NCBI GenBank assembly: GCA_039619475.1
Contig: CM077115.1
Span: forward strand, 133,932,172 to 133,996,171
Length of the DNA stretch: 64,000 nucleotides
Source: Icerya purchasi
Taxonomy: Eukaryota; Arthropoda; Insecta; Hemiptera; Monophlebidae
Reading direction: 5' to 3'
The stretch's first letter is position 1. Every line of letters begins with the position of its first letter. Below, piece by piece: positions 1 to 12,732 of the stretch. A program made the translations under genes and the position numbers. Below the pieces are notes generated by a model. It was not told where the DNA came from. It saw nothing but the letters and a program-made list of their open reading frames with translations, and made no database searches.

Positions 1-1184
1 CATGGCTTCGCCGCATATATTACTCATTTATATATATTTAATATTCTTTCTCTTTTTGTCTAATGAAGTATAAATTTTCACTAAAAATCTATTTCCTATA
101 TTCAGTTTTCGTTTATTTCGGACATCTTAGAACGATGGAAATTCTTGCTGCAGGATTTTATAATAGCCGTTACCGACGGCTTCGGCTGTTCGTTTAAGTC
201 TATATTTAGAAATTAATAAGTTACCTTTTAGTAAATCTCGACATCAGTCAAGATCGGATTGGTTTCTTTAGTTCATTTTAGTTCATTTCCAGTTTGATCG
301 CTGAACAACTATCGATAATTTCTTTATACATATCTTATTGTAAATTAAATAAAAATACAAATTTATATTTTTTTTCGTTTTACAATATTTTAAGCTACTG
401 AACAACATGTATTTTTCAAAAGTATTGAAAAGTAATTGTGTATAAAACTTTTAAAATTTTAGAACAATTAGTGTAATTATTTACTATCAGTTTTAATAAA
501 AAGATTATTATAAATTTACGATTAAATTATTTTACATTGGGTGATAAATTTTTTTTTTTTTTTTACTTTAAAAATTTAAAGCTGGTGTTTTAAAGACATT
601 TACAAAATTCTTTACTAATAATAAAGTGTTAATTTAATTTTAATTTTAATTATAAACGGTAAAACAATGTGCTTAAGTCGATACAAATTCGTTACATCTA
701 TTCCACCCTACGATATATGATTTATTGGCCGCTTGTTACAGTCATTAACTGGCCCTACTTGTAACCATCGTCTATTCTCATTTGCATCGAAATGTGTGTA
801 ACCTGCTTTATTGATTTATTTTTTATTTTATTGTTTCCATTGTTTCTGGTTTTTCGCCTTTTTTTTATTTTTCCTATTTTATTTTGAACTCAGTGTCCGA
901 CGAAATTGCATTGTGCGACAAACTAATTAAATTAACAACGAAAATAATTACCCATTAATAAATTTTATGCTCTTTATTGACATGTACGGTGGAAGTAAAT
1001 CAATCTAAAGATTTTACTGGCAATTTGGTAGGTCTCTTAAAAATAAAAAAAGAGTTATATCTACTTCTAAGGCACAAAAGTGCTAAATATCGGTTTACAT
1101 GAATCATACGCATTCTAGAACTAAATAACATTACCTAACCGAAGATATCATCATCGTTGGTTGCTCGTTTCGAGCATTGTGACA
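1..1184. other. AT-rich non-coding DNA
   Basis: No protein-like frame, RNA gene or recognisable repeat is visible. It has A/T homopolymers, for example a T run near 549-564, and the base composition of the intronic or intergenic DNA seen elsewhere in the window. Confidence 0.6.
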
Positions 1185-1400
1185 CTATGGATCATCGTAA
1201 CGTGTGTCCAGCCGCCACGAGGTCCTGTCTATTGCCCGATCGATCATCTCACGCAATGATCCGGCGCCAACTATCTTTTTGACTCCATCTATGTATCTTG
1301 TTGGGGGTCTCTCTCTTTTCCAGCGACCCTCTACCATTCCAGTCATAACCAGCTTTTCGAGTAAAAGCATATGGGAAAATGTAAAGGCGGAGGTCGAACG
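1185..1400 (-). pseudogene. Non-LTR retrotransposon C-terminal fragment
   Basis: The minus strand encodes about 61 residues with the pattern GMVEGRWKRERPPTRYIDGV followed by DRAIDRTSWR. This matches the extreme C-terminus of insect endonuclease-reverse transcriptase elements (usual form: kIeGrR.rGRprtrWiDgi, then A.DR..WR). Only this tail is present, with no RT core nearby, so it is a 5'-truncated or eroded copy. The same kind of C-terminus appears on the plus strand near 36640 and in degraded form on the minus strand near 20150. The class is fairly secure from the motif; the exact clade is not. Confidence 0.7.
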
Positions 1401-1739
1401 TGTTTGGTATACATCTCTCTCTCTTCTTTCATTTATACATTTATTTTTGTGTCAAATGTGTTATTTAAAAACACTCTATATATTTTTATTATTTGCCATT
1501 ATTAACAGTGTCCGTTTATTCTCCCTGGGGGGAGCTGCAGCCCCTTAGCACCCCCCTTGGGTGCGCCAATGGACATTAGAAAAGAACAATTAGTTTAACA
1601 GATTTTGTTAGTTCGACGAGTTTACTCTCCATCTCAAAACTCCGTAGTGTTCCATAAGAAGTTCCACTTCAAAAAATTATCATGGAAGGAATGTACATAT
1701 ATATATATATATAATGTACATACGCTCCAAATGCATTCG
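1401..1739. other. Non-coding stretch with GC-rich hairpin patch and short (TA)n
   Basis: A GC-rich patch around 1515-1580 is flanked by TGTCC and GGACA and contains self-complementary stretches (GGGGGGAGCTGCAGCCCC; GCACCCCCCTTGGGTGC). It could be the end of a non-autonomous DNA transposon. A (TA)n run lies near 1697-1714. No gene is seen. Confidence 0.35.
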
Positions 1740-2968
1740 TTCTTTAGGAATCCTCAAGTTGCTGAAACATTCTGATCTAGGATGCAGCTGGAAAATTTTA
1801 CTGTAATTATACCGTTCCCTTATCCGAATTATCGGAACAAAATTAGATTACGGTACTCAACTTTATAATTCAGAATGCCATTCTAACTTAAGGAAATTAG
1901 ATGCTATTCGCCAGCAAGATATCCGGTTAGTAATAAGTGTACTCAGAACTACGACAAGTCTATGTGTAGAAGCCAACGAACCCTCCTCAGATATCAGAAA
2001 ATGATTCACAAACTGCAAATATTCTGGTTTCTGCTGCAGCTTTGTCACCCTTACCGACAGAACAGCTTTTATTTGACAACTACTATCGAAATAATTTCAA
2101 GTATACCCAAAAGAACCATCAACATATTGCGTTAAAATTTGAGGACAATGTCCGGATCCCCTATACTTCGAAAATATACTGTTCGCTTCCTCATATCTTT
2201 GTACGTCCTGTACCATGGTTAACACCGCCAATTCAAATTATCGATGAGCTTTTGAAGTTAATGAACAGTTCTCTCTAAGTACTTCAGATATTCAAGCAGT
2301 GTTAAACAACGTTTTCCAACGATATCCAGAATACATAGTGACGGAACAAAGACAACAACATCTGCCGGATTTCTATTTTTTGAATGCAGCACGTAAGGTT
2401 CTGAAAAATTACCGTTTTGCTAATCAGCTTCTATTGCTGAAATGTATATGCAATATATCATCTTGCACCATAAGAAATATCGCGAAGACGTACAGCGCAC
2501 TAGTTTACAATTCCAACTGATTCGATTATCTCTCTCATGAACCGCCGGGGACTATTTTTGATATCATTCCTGTCTTGCAGAGCATCCACAAAATCCTGGC
2601 AGAAATGCATTCGATTGGATTGGATACTCTCTGTTCATATGGATTTCTAGTCATATAATGAAATCGCTGACAAAATGGTCAAAGGAGCATTATTCTTGAA
2701 TACGAACAATGAATCCGTTTTTACCGCGGATGACTTAAAGATCAATTGTAAAGGGCAAAAATGATATGACAATGGAATGCCGAATGGAGAACGATTCCAA
2801 CTCACTGCAGAACTGTAGAAGGAAAAATCGAAGAATGGATCTCATCTAATAGGAAATGATGAAAAGAAGAAATAATTTTATCTAGATTAAAACTCGGTCA
2901 TTCTGTCGCAACCCATTCACATCTATTCAATAACGCACCTTCACCACCTTGACCTTTCTGTAACGAAA
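1740..2968 (+). pseudogene. Decayed RNase H-bearing non-LTR retrotransposon
   Basis: Reading across frames gives, in order: an RT thumb/connection region (LKLLKHSDLGCSWK, LDYGTQLYNSECHSNLRKLD, then LCVEANEPSSDIR); a linker (RPVPWLTPPIQIIDELLK near 2205-2260); an RNase H remnant near 2650 (HMDF..YNEIADKMVKGA, usual form PSHVGI.GNEiADk.Ak); and a C-terminal segment near 2877-2960 (LSRLKLGHSVATHSHLF, then PFCNENF). Stops and frameshifts occur throughout, so it is long dead. The order RT, RNase H, C-terminal Cys segment fits the I/Jockey-like insect elements that carry RNase H. It stops abruptly where the repeat at 2960-3325 begins. The 46590-48663 element has the same architecture but is clearly a different, younger family. 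Confidence 0.75.
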
Positions 2969-3325
2969 ATTTTCTTTACATATTTATTTTATAAATAACA
3001 ATACATTTTTCACTAATATTCGTACTATTAATAATTTCCATCATTTTGATTTATATATTCATAATTTACACAAATGAATTACCCCCCGTATATGAATATT
3101 AATAAAAATTACATATGTAATTGATTATACTCGTAATAAAAAGTTTTGCAATAAAATATGGAGCATATTTTTTCTTTTTTTTTTTAAAGGTAAGAACACT
3201 TTAAAAAAAATCATCAATATTTAATTTAAATTTTTGATTTTTTTCAGATTTTTGTGTATTCATAATAATTATTTCAGTTCTCACGGGGGGGGGGGGGATT
3301 TAACCCCCCACCCGTAGACACGGCC
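2960..3325. repeat. Interspersed repeat, copy 1 (second copy near 62985)
   Basis: The block beginning GAAAATTTTCTT and continuing through TATTTATTTTATAAATAACA and TATTCGTACTATTAA recurs near 63020-63095. This copy ends in a G run (3287-3299), then CCCCCCACCCGTAGACACGG. The other copy is preceded by GGCCCGTGCCCGG and a G run. GC-rich ends with GGCC/CGTG words suggest a non-autonomous DNA transposon, but no target-site duplication could be fixed. Confidence 0.5.
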
Positions 3326-3794
3326 TTGATGCCATATGTAATAATAATAATTAAATTTACGGAAAAAGAAATTATTCAGTCTTACATTCGGCATCGAGTT
3401 CTTCTGCATTTCAGGTTAAATTCATTTTTACGGACATGTTTTTTTTTTTTGTTTTTTTTTTGTTTTTTTTTAAAGTTAATTTCTCTACTTTCGATTCCTT
3501 TTTACTTTTTTTAAAAACAAAGTACGATTTGTGTTAAACACCTCAGGATTTGCTCGGCGTGTCAAGGTTTTGTGTTATCCATTCTGTTTCTATTATCCAA
3601 TCCGTTGAATGGAAAGGGTATATTCGTATGATGCTAATTACAATTATGCTCAGAGTAAAGTTCCGAAATGCGCTACTAGGGAAGAATTTCCTCCCTACCA
3701 TTTATGCGGAATTTTACTTTATTTTGCGAGTACCGTAATTCCAACTGATGATATGGATGTATCTTTTTAAAGTACGTAAATTTATCTTCGTGTC
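3326..3794. other. AT-rich stretch, no gene seen
   Basis: It contains T-rich runs near 3430-3470. The open frames here are low-complexity and resemble no protein family. Confidence 0.5.
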
Positions 3795-4090
3795 TTTTTT
3801 TTTTTTTTTTTTTTAACTGGGCTCATCATTAGCCCAAGAAATGGAAACAAGGAGAAATAAATTTATATTTTTAAAGGACGGAGGATAAAAATAATTCGAG
3901 AGCGGGAATAACCGAAGTAAAAGGGAATGAGAGAATACAAGCAGCACCGATAAGGGAAGTTGGGATATCAAGTTTTAATAGTGAAGAGTAAAAGGACGAT
4001 TGCTCAGCAGAGAAGGCCACACATTAAAATAAAACATGATACCAGGGACTCAACAGAAGTATATGGAAAGTCCTTCTGACTAAGTTTACT
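3795..4090 (-). mobile_element. 5'-truncated non-LTR retrotransposon 3' end
   Basis: On the minus strand this is a retrotransposon tail whose poly(A) appears here as T20 at 3795-3814. Next to it are GGGCTCATCA and GCCCAAGAAATGGAAAC. The same 3' untranslated sequence, with small differences, occurs next to the poly(T) at 32654 (GGGTTCGTCA, GCCCAAGAACAGTGAAAC) and in sense orientation at 49040-49087. Further in, the minus strand shows the family's C-terminal coding pattern (IPTSLIGAACILSFPF), like VPTPYC in the copies at 48693 and 22236. It is non-functional. Confidence 0.65.
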
Positions 4091-4279
4091 GGTATATTTC
4101 AAGGGCTATGCTCTTTATCTTTTCCTCTTTGATTTCTCAGAATATCCTCGTTATTACCGAATTATCCTACGGACCATCTCATCTATTTTTCCCTTCCACT
4201 TTATAGATTATATAATACTTTTTACATTTTCTCTTTTTTTTTACAGATGCCTAAATACTCTGGGTGGAATGACAAAGAC

Positions 4280-4740
4280 TTAGTCTAGCTTCGTCTATGG
4301 GCAGATTTCTTTTTAAGTCCAACATCTCATTTCTCTCTACAGCTGCTCATTCTAAATTATGGAGTAACTATTATTACTTTTTATTTTCAAATCCTCCGAT
4401 TATTCTTTATATCTATTCAACCGGATGTTTCCTCTCATCCTTAGTTTCTTCACTTTCTTGTCACCTTTCTCTGCCATCTGTTGTTTACGCCCTTTGGACA
4501 CAGTTTGCTTCCCTCATCGCTTTTCCGTTTCTCACTTATATCCTTTTCATTCTTCTATTTCTCTTTTTATGTGTGACGCTGATCACATACCTTTTTTGAA
4601 TGCTCTTCCATCGCCCTGCTTCTTACAGTGCGTCCTTCATCATTTCCTTTCTTTTTGTTACACTGGCTTTTGTATGCTTCTTCAATGCTGTCTCTTTGGT
4701 TGCTAAAAATCTAATTACACTTTCCTTTCCTTTTTTTTTT
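4280..4740 (+). mobile_element. Decayed non-LTR retrotransposon C-terminus/3' end
   Basis: The plus strand carries a Cys/His-containing C-terminal segment (CDADHIPF then NALPSP, usual form CG..dadi.HllfeCp) and then a pyrimidine-rich, hydrophobic-looking tail. The stretch ACTGGCTTTTGTATGCTTCT and the following CTAATTACACTTTCCTTTCC closely match 26735-26800, so these two are copies of one subfamily. It is the same general family as the inverted copy just upstream. It is non-coding now. Confidence 0.55.
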
Positions 4741-5735
4741 TTTTTGATGAACGTATTGAAACATTTCAGTTCTTATGTGCGCTTGACCGAGTAATTTTAT
4801 GCACTGATTTGCTCAACAGCTTCTTAAAATTTTTTTACTCAACTGATGTAAACTTTCGACAATTCTCTCCGTTACTATATGCTAAGTTCTGAGAATTAGA
4901 CGCCACCATAATGATCGCGAGTTTGATAATTAAAATGATAACACGATTCTATTTTTTCCACCCATAAATTTGGAACTCATTAATACTTTTCACTTATAAA
5001 ATAATAATAGTAATAATTATATCGATAATGATAATGGAATTAGAATCAATTATAACTATTATACATATTGTAAATTAACGTAATTAAACTGTAGAACTGA
5101 AAAAAGATTCGAGACGTGCGTAAGAAATGTAAACAACGATATCAGGAAGAAGTAACAAAAACGACCATCATCCCTATTCGGAGCAACTGTTTATAAAAGA
5201 TATGTACATATATGTATATGTTCGTGATATGTTTAAATCCTTTTGCAGAGTTGTTGTATCATAAACATGGATTTTCTGTCGATAAACGTGTCTAAAAAGG
5301 AAATCGTTTACCCTGTCGCCATCTGTGTGTTCTGGTGCTAATCGCGGTAAAAAGTGTATATGTATATTGTTGTTTTGAATGTGATCTTCGAGCGAAAACT
5401 TTACTTCTGATCTGTTTTATTTATTCATTTAGTCGTTTAAAAAATAATTTTTGACTCTTATTTTTTTTATTTATCTTATCCTAGGCAACACAGCAGTGTT
5501 CAACTTTCCATCACTTGCGTTTAAATTTAAGTCATTTACATCATCACATTCAGATCTTGCCCTTTATACCGTTAACATTTTATATTATTTTCTGTTGGTT
5601 ACAAATATTGTTCAAAGAGACACGCAGATAGTAAATTTAAGTATAATATTTAAGGAAAAATTAAGACGGTTAAGTCCCATATGTATCCTTGATAAGGTAT
5701 TACGGATTGTGTAATTAAGTTTTTCATAATGTACT
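4741..5735. other. AT-rich stretch, no gene seen
   Basis: No conserved protein motif or repeat partner was found here. Short open frames are AT-driven. Confidence 0.5.
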
Positions 5736-5962
5736 AAGAAGCGTAATGGATCTGAAGAGAATACTCTGCGGTTAGTTCCTGTCTCTCGGTTGCCTTTACT
5801 TTCCCAGACTTCTCTGATATAACCAAAATTCAATTTCGGATTAGGTATAAACCTGGGAGGAGCGGATTGGATCCGGAACGAGACCAGCCTTGAAACCATG
5901 ATCTCTGGTTTCGTAGTCCAGGCATCTCTTAACTATTTTAGTCACCGCCGCGCTATCTAAAG
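5736..5962 (-). mobile_element. Candidate tRNA-derived SINE
   Basis: On the minus strand, starting near 5958, the sequence resembles a degenerate tRNA: TAGCGCGGCGGTGACTAAAA, then a box A-like block TAGTTAAGAGATGCCTGG (5918-5936), an anticodon-loop-like CTACGAA, and a box B-like GGTTTCAAGGCTGG (5884-5897). Box spacing is about 35 bases, as in tRNA. About 150 bases of non-tRNA body follow. That layout is typical of tRNA-derived SINEs. A different SINE candidate with the same layout is at 41160-41325. No clear target-site duplication was found. Confidence 0.5.
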
Positions 5963-7329
5963 AAATATTACAAATACAAAAATATCTACACATTATTCAT
6001 TTTTATTATTCATTTGTGTAATTTTTATGCACTGGCATCGTTGCATATAACAGTTACCAAGAAAATATTGCAGACAAGGTATTGCTTTTATAAGCAAAAC
6101 GAAACGAAAAAAGAAAAAAACAATAAAAAAAAAAACATAATTGGATGTGACAAATACAGTTGTAGAATATTATTTGTTAACACTGCTACACAAAAGAATC
6201 GAAAATATTTCGAACAGCTGATAATTTATCGATTTTTCTTCTTTTTAAATTGTATCTCAGCTTTGTTATCGGAGCGGAAGCATCAGAAATATAATGCATT
6301 ATAAATTCATAACAGTTCTTTAATATTGGCTATATACTTTATTATAATGTCTTTTTTTAATTCCGATTAAATATTATCAAAAAAAAAAAATAAAAGTATA
6401 AAATCGTTTCTCTGGTTGTTAGCTTGCACTTTCGTTCTTTCGAATATTCTTTTTTTTTGTTTTTTTTTTTTATATTTTTTTATATACATATATATAAATC
6501 TAGGTGTATCATCGACCATTACAAAACTGTACATTTTAATTACAGTGTTTGCGCATAACTTTTAGGCTCGGTGAAAATATTATTATTATATTTTCGAGAG
6601 GAGGGATTTTGATTTTTAATAATAACTGAGGTATTTCTGTACTTACAATTAGTAGTCCGAGTATTAAGAAATTTGTCTTTTCACGTCTGATGCTAAATCT
6701 TTATTTTCGTTATTACTTCGCTGATGCACTGCCGTGTCATGTTATATTCAACAGTCAAAGTGCTATTAACTATACTTTTTTTGATTTCTCTTCTTTATCG
6801 AAATCAAAATTTGAACTCCTTCTGCCCTATTCGAAAAAAACCTTAACGTGAAACTGTTATTTCATCGAGTCTAGAAATGTTTCGAAAACGGCTGAAAATA
6901 ATATATGTTCGCTTTATCTTTTTGAGCAAAAATATATGTATATGTAGCAACGAAGTAAAACATAAAAATACACGTTACAATTCGTTACCTTTTTTGCGAT
7001 AGAGATAAAACATTTCTCACCGTCACTCGCTTATTCCTAAAACGCACTCAGAATTCTAGATTTAAAGAAGTAACGGTAGGATAATTAAAAATATTCCGAC
7101 GTCATCGTGTAGGTAAATGTTAGGAACAATGTATGTATTTTGCAATAACCGAGTGAAGAAGGGTTAAAATATCATTCGGTGACTTATAGCGCTATCTATG
7201 GAATATCTGCGATACTTTTTAATTTCATCTGATGCCGTCGAGCGCTATATTGATAATTTATTAATACGCGAAAGTCCGAGTGTTGGAATTACATATCTAC
7301 CTATCTAATATCTTTAAACGGGCAATTCT

Positions 7330-7338
<9 letters not shown>
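5963..7338. other. AT-rich stretch, no gene seen
   Basis: It contains A/T homopolymers (around 6380 and 6450-6475). No protein or RNA signature is visible. Confidence 0.5.
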
Positions 7339-7365
<27 letters not shown>

Positions 7366-7776
7366 TGCATATATATCGCGTACCTCGGAAACAGCTCTAA
7401 TGATTTGGATGAAACTTGCATACTAGGGATATTTTGAGCCAACAAATCGATCTGGCAAGGTCTAATCTATGGCGAAATTCGGTTTTACGAGTTTTAAATG
7501 ATCCGGAAAGCGAATTCGAATGACTTCTACATTTTTGTTGCGTTCAGTATTGAAAAGCAAAGTTGTGTATGGGAAGAGGTTTTAAATTCATAAATGTGTT
7601 CATAAATTAGTTTTAAAATATTTTAAGTTTTGTGAATATGTACAAGATTAAAATGAAGTTAAGAAGTATGTTATTCGTACCTAAGTATATTTTCCGAAAA
7701 AACATGATTTTACAAAAAAAAAATACCGAGCAAAGCTCGGTCGCCCAGGTACTATATATATATATATATATATACA
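7339..7776 (+). repeat. (TA)n-flanked non-autonomous repeat, possibly Helitron/Helentron-like
   Basis: A (TA)n tract (7339-7366) precedes a 370-base unit starting CGTACCTCGGAAACAGCTCT, with phrases such as ATTTGGATGAAACTTGCATA. The unit ends ACCGAGCAAAGCTCGG, a perfect hairpin, then TCGCCCAGGTACT and a second (TA)n tract (7754-7776). A terminal short hairpin before a fixed 3' end next to TA-rich DNA is a Helitron-like feature. From memory, similar sequences are widespread in hemipteran genomes. The class is an inference; the repeat structure itself is clear. Confidence 0.5.
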
Positions 7777-8844
7777 TTGAGCACACAACAAAACCAAAAT
7801 AGGCCGTCGACTAGTGAGAATCGTTTTATTTTTCTTTATTTATTATTTCTTTGGAATTTGGATTTCTAACATTCGTCTAAACCAATCTCTTACGTTAGAA
7901 TCAGAACACTGGGAAAAAACACTGTGCGTAGTGGACTTATTGAAAATCGTTCGGTGAACTACAGAAATTATAATAGAAAACTTTCACTTTTCCCGATGAA
8001 TATGAAATGTGGTGATCCGCAGTCCTTTGCATTTCCGATGGTTTTTTTCGGGATTGCGGTAGTCAAACAGCGCGCGATCCTTTAATCCGGTATAGAACTT
8101 ATTGCAAAGAAATTTTTAATGACTATAAATCGAGCCTTTGTGTTTATGTTCCACGGCATTTTTTTTCTTTTTTATTTTTTATTTTTTTTTTGCATCGAAT
8201 CGATTTTCACGACTACCTGAAGATAATTTATATGCGACTTCCACCACGATTTGAAAGACTAAAAAATGAGCAAACACGTTAACTCACTTCTCCTTCGAAG
8301 GAACTGCAAATCAAGCAATCGTATTCAATCTTTTTTCTTTTCGAGCCTAATAATTCCGCAATTATTTCGTAGACTTCATGCGACGCCTTTATAAATAATG
8401 CACGGGTGCGCCGCTGCAATTTGCCTCATTTGCATATGACCCCGGCCTCTTTTTTATAAATTTTTGCCGGAGTACTTTAATTTTCTTTGTAGAGGTACTA
8501 CTGTAATTTTTCAACGGTTAATTGAAAAAACCGAGTTTAATTTTTTTAAATAAAACGCGAAATACACGCAATTGTTTAATAGAAATATGTTCTTTTTCGA
8601 ATGGCTCTTAAAAATAGATAGTTGCTATATATATATATGTATGTCTGGTTGTTTTGAATTATAAAATACGAATCTCACATATCCGGCGAACTTGCTAAAA
8701 ATTACTTAATTTTTTCAGGAAGAACTTCATCATCGACCAACACAACGCACCGATGAATAAGCAAATGGATACATTTTAAAAACGATATTAAAAAGTGCAA
8801 TGTATGACAGAGATAGATAAAAATAGAAATCGACGGGGTAAACT

Positions 8845-8846
<2 letters not shown>
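7777..8846. other. Non-coding stretch
   Basis: No gene is seen. Around 8400-8460 there is a locally GC-richer patch containing ATTTGCATATGA, an octamer-like word, which might be regulatory. This is only a weak observation. Confidence 0.4.

Positions 8847-8877
<31 letters not shown>
8847..8877. repeat. (AG)n microsatellite
   Basis: An uninterrupted AG dinucleotide run of about 31 bases. Confidence 0.95.
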
Positions 8878-8881
<4 letters not shown>

Positions 8882-10609
8882 GATAAAAATGCGATATATA
8901 GAAACAAAGAAAACCTATATAGTAGCGAACAGGTGTGTTGAATAGGGTTAGATAATAGACGCGTCATCACGATGAATATGCGACCGAATGAATAACCTTA
9001 ACATCCGTATTGATTTATGTTTGAACACAGTACTACTGCAGACTCTATCTCAGTGTCTCCGGAGCAGAGGCAGGGAAGAACACTATTAAAGGAAAAGCTT
9101 CTTCTTCACTCTTTAATGAAATAATAATTTTCAAGAGTGCACTACGACCTTGACGCGTTGTTCGACCGACATTAATCACCGTTCGATTCTTTGTTTTATT
9201 CGTATTATAATTATCTTAAGTTTCCGCTTGAATAGCGATATTTACGATTTTAGCAATATGCCTCCTGCTTACACTATTTATATTCTGCTTACATTTTACA
9301 ATTAACTGCATTATTTAACCCGGAAATTCAGTTGATACGGGGACCGATGACACCGTCTGATAACGACTATTCGAAATGCAAGTAACTGATAGTGTCTTTT
9401 GTGTTAGGGTAAAATGTGTGTTACGGTAGCAGTCCCCGAGCTTTAATTTCACCGCCTACTTTTCGTTTGCGTAGCACTTCGCAATGATGCAGCCAGGAGG
9501 TTCGTGCCGACCATCGGGAAATCTTTACTAATTATTACCGAACTAATAGGTAGTAAATAGATAAACGAAAAATGTCACATTTAAATTAAAACATCGATGT
9601 ACTTTTTTCGTTAATAACACATTGACAATGAATGAGGGAAAACAGTAATAGGCGATGGCTCGATTTTGAAATCACCGGCTAATTCTTTGCAAAGATTGTA
9701 GATATTTTATTTCAGCCTGCTGCCCTATTTATTTTTTCCGTTTAACTGGCGCTGTATTTTTCATTACCTTACCTCTTAACTTCTTCCATAGGAGTGTCAT
9801 ATTTCAGGTCGTAGTAGTATAATCGTCCTAGCGAATATTCGTTAGAAAAAGGAAATCAAACGCGTTGAATTCGTCACAGTTTGAACATCGATACGACTCC
9901 AAAGTCAAATGTCGACATGCATTGCAGGCTAGGCTAAATAGACGACAAAAACAACTTGAAGCGACGAATTTAAAAGAATGACTAGTTACGGAAACGGTGG
10001 CGGCGCCGCGTCAAAGATGTATCGCGGCAAATCTGTCATCAATGAGAACAAAGACCAGAATTCTAATTATGTCTCATTCTTTTCCGTTTCTTCGCCACAT
10101 TTTGCAATCAGATCTCTTTAATTTATAGTATAGTGCAAAAAAAAATGAATGCAGACAGCTTAATATTTATAATCGAAATAAAACATGATCTGTGAGAGCC
10201 TAAAATCCAGGACGGACAGGACAAAGTGTCAAACACCGACAAAACCGTAAATAGAAAAGAACCATCAAAGAGATAAAGGACGAAACTTGATGTCTTTGCA
10301 TCATTCCTTCAACCATTTTTGCACCTCCTTTTTCCACACACCAATTTTTTTCCCCTCTAGTATATCATTAGGGATTGTACTTATTAATTTGATTAGCACT
10401 CAGTGTTGTCAATTCGCAGATTTACCCCCCGGGGGATAGATGTAATATGTATTATACTTTGGTTTCTTGTTAACCGGATTTCTGGCTTAGATGATAATTT
10501 TACATTATGGACCTTAAATTCTAGTAATCTATAGTAGAAATAGTACGATCAGGGTGGGACATTTCATCGTTTTCACACATAATTGATCTAAAGTCGATTT
10601 ATTTTCAGT
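8878..10609. other. Non-coding stretch of mostly single-copy appearance
   Basis: No recognisable transposon or coding frame. Base composition is less extreme than in neighbouring regions, notably 9000-10060, with words such as GGTGGCGGCGCCGCGTC near 9998. It could hold intronic or upstream regulatory DNA of the MMP gene, but nothing here proves it. Confidence 0.4.
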
Positions 10610-10625
10610 GGGGGGGGGGGGGGGG
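10610..10625. repeat. Poly(G) run
   Basis: An uninterrupted run of 16 G. It may mark the GC-rich end of a decayed DNA transposon, as G/C runs do elsewhere in this window (3287, 13443, 41054). Confidence 0.9.
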
Positions 10626-12732
10626 TAATATAAAGTTTCAAACAGCTCTTCTGTATTTTACTTATTTTATTAATTTCTGTTTTCTTAGCCTCACATAATA
10701 TAGTTGAATTCCATATCAAATTCTAGACATTATTATTGAATTATAGTATATATGTAAAGTTCGATGTGATAGTACCTGCTTTATTTTATATAAAGCTGGA
10801 ATTGTCTGTTTTAATTTCGAGTTTAAATTTTGAATGTTAAATAGTCCTCTAGCAAGCCGGAACTTCTTATCTATATTTCTATAAATAGAGATCGATTTCC
10901 TAATACCGCTTAGTGTAACTTTATGAATATATATATATATATATATGTATATATTCTGAAGAGTTTTGTTTTTAAAAATAAAAAAGGTTGTCTAAATTAT
11001 TTTTAAATCTTCTTAATTTTTTTTTTTTTTAATTACACGAAAATGAATAGTGCATTATTTGTATTTTCGTTAAAAAATCATTTTGCGACCAATAGAGTGA
11101 TCGATCGTCATTGTAATGATCATTTTATTTCGGATAAAATTTAGGAATGAAGTAACAAAATTAATAATATGAAACTAACGAGTAAGCGCGTCGTATTAGT
11201 ATTTAAATAGTTATATATGTATGTAAATATTTTCCAAGTATTATAGACTCTAAATAGAACAACTTAAAAAAATTGGAAAATTCACATCTAATTAGGAAAT
11301 TATTGAAATACTCATGCGAAATATGAATAAAACTTATCCAGGTGTTTTTTTAATTTTTTTTCGTACGAATAGGGTGAAATTTGCTGTTCATATTTCTACT
11401 TTTATTTATTTGACGTAAATTGTTCTTGTACTTGAGCGTATTATTTCTAGTGTGCATGTGCAACCCGCGAAGAAGGCAACTCTCTTCAACTTACTTGGGC
11501 CCCCGTATGAGCCCTTCTACATGCACACATGAAATAATACGCTTCCTTATTTCGCGCGCCAACGTATTCTTGTATCTGTGTAGCTTTTTGCGTATTTTTA
11601 AAGTCTGTAGTTGGAACCTTACGTGTAACATCGACAAGAGTTTCTCTCCTGTGATTCTTATTGCACAGGGCTAGAGCTCTGAACTAGCTCAATTATTAGA
11701 AAAATCATTAAAACTTTACTAAACGATGGCTTCCGATTTTTTTTTTTTTTTTATTTTGATCATTTTTAAAGAGTGTTTGAAAAAACTTACGGTTTTTCTT
11801 TTTTCTAAATACGACAAATGTATCTAAACTAATGTATTATAACTGAAAAATAATAATGCTTTTAAGAAATAAAAAAATATAGAGATTCTGCGCGAATTTA
11901 AAATTTCCAAAATAGCAAGTTAGGTAACACACAATGACAAATTATGTAACTTACATTTTATAGTTGTTGAAGTTTCAGAGGTTTATCAGTCAAAGATGCA
12001 TGTTTTCAGTTTTTTTGTATTTTTTTCATCTGTTCTACAAATCTGAAAAAAATCAGAAAAACATTTTATTATAATATACGTAACATATATATCTATTCCG
12101 TTGTTGTTAGTTGAATTTCAAGAGTTTTTTTCGGCCAAAAATGCATGTTTTTGTTTTTCTTTTTTTTTGAACCTCTTCCACCACTTTTAAAAATCTGAAA
12201 AAATTTCAGTAGATAGTTTACACTAAAATACACGTTATATATTTTTTTCGTCGATACTGAATTACTTTTTAAATATTTTTTATGACATTTTAAAAATTGT
12301 GAACGTTTCTAAAAATTTGAATTTAGCATCTAAAAATCTGAAAAAAGTCATCGTTATAGAATTTTACATTATCTTTAACCTTCAGTAAGAATTTTTAAAA
12401 TCGATCGAAAAATGGCTGAGATACAAAACCGAAAATCACAAAATATAGCAGCCCCTTACGGGACTAGGAGTCTGAAACTTTCAGCATCAACTACTTTTTT
12501 CATACCCTAGGTGTACATATTTTTTTTAGAAAGTTTTGGTTCAAAGACACTTTTACCTACCCTCCCTTAACCGGCTAGACCCTTTCTACTTCTGCCACGA
12601 CCGTCCGCTCAATTACTCTTCATTTCGTTACAAATCACGAAAGAACTCATGGAGACGCCATCTTTCGCTAAATAAATAATTGACGCGAGTAAATTGATTT
12701 CTTTTTCTACAACTAGAGATCGCTCTATCCGT
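10626..12732. other. AT-rich stretch with a short inverted repeat, no gene seen
   Basis: The only structured signal is a 24-base imperfect inverted repeat: arms 11436-11459 and 11519-11542 (GCGTATTATTTC at the outer end) with 22 of 24 positions matching around a 59-base loop. Repeated phrases like AAAATCTGAAAAAA at 12040, 12190 and 12335 suggest a decayed internal repeat. Confidence 0.5.

Noticed and set aside
4297..4794. Hydrophobic plus-strand frames that look like membrane proteins
   Set aside because: They are pyrimidine-rich readings of a retrotransposon tail shared with 26455-26815, not a membrane protein gene.
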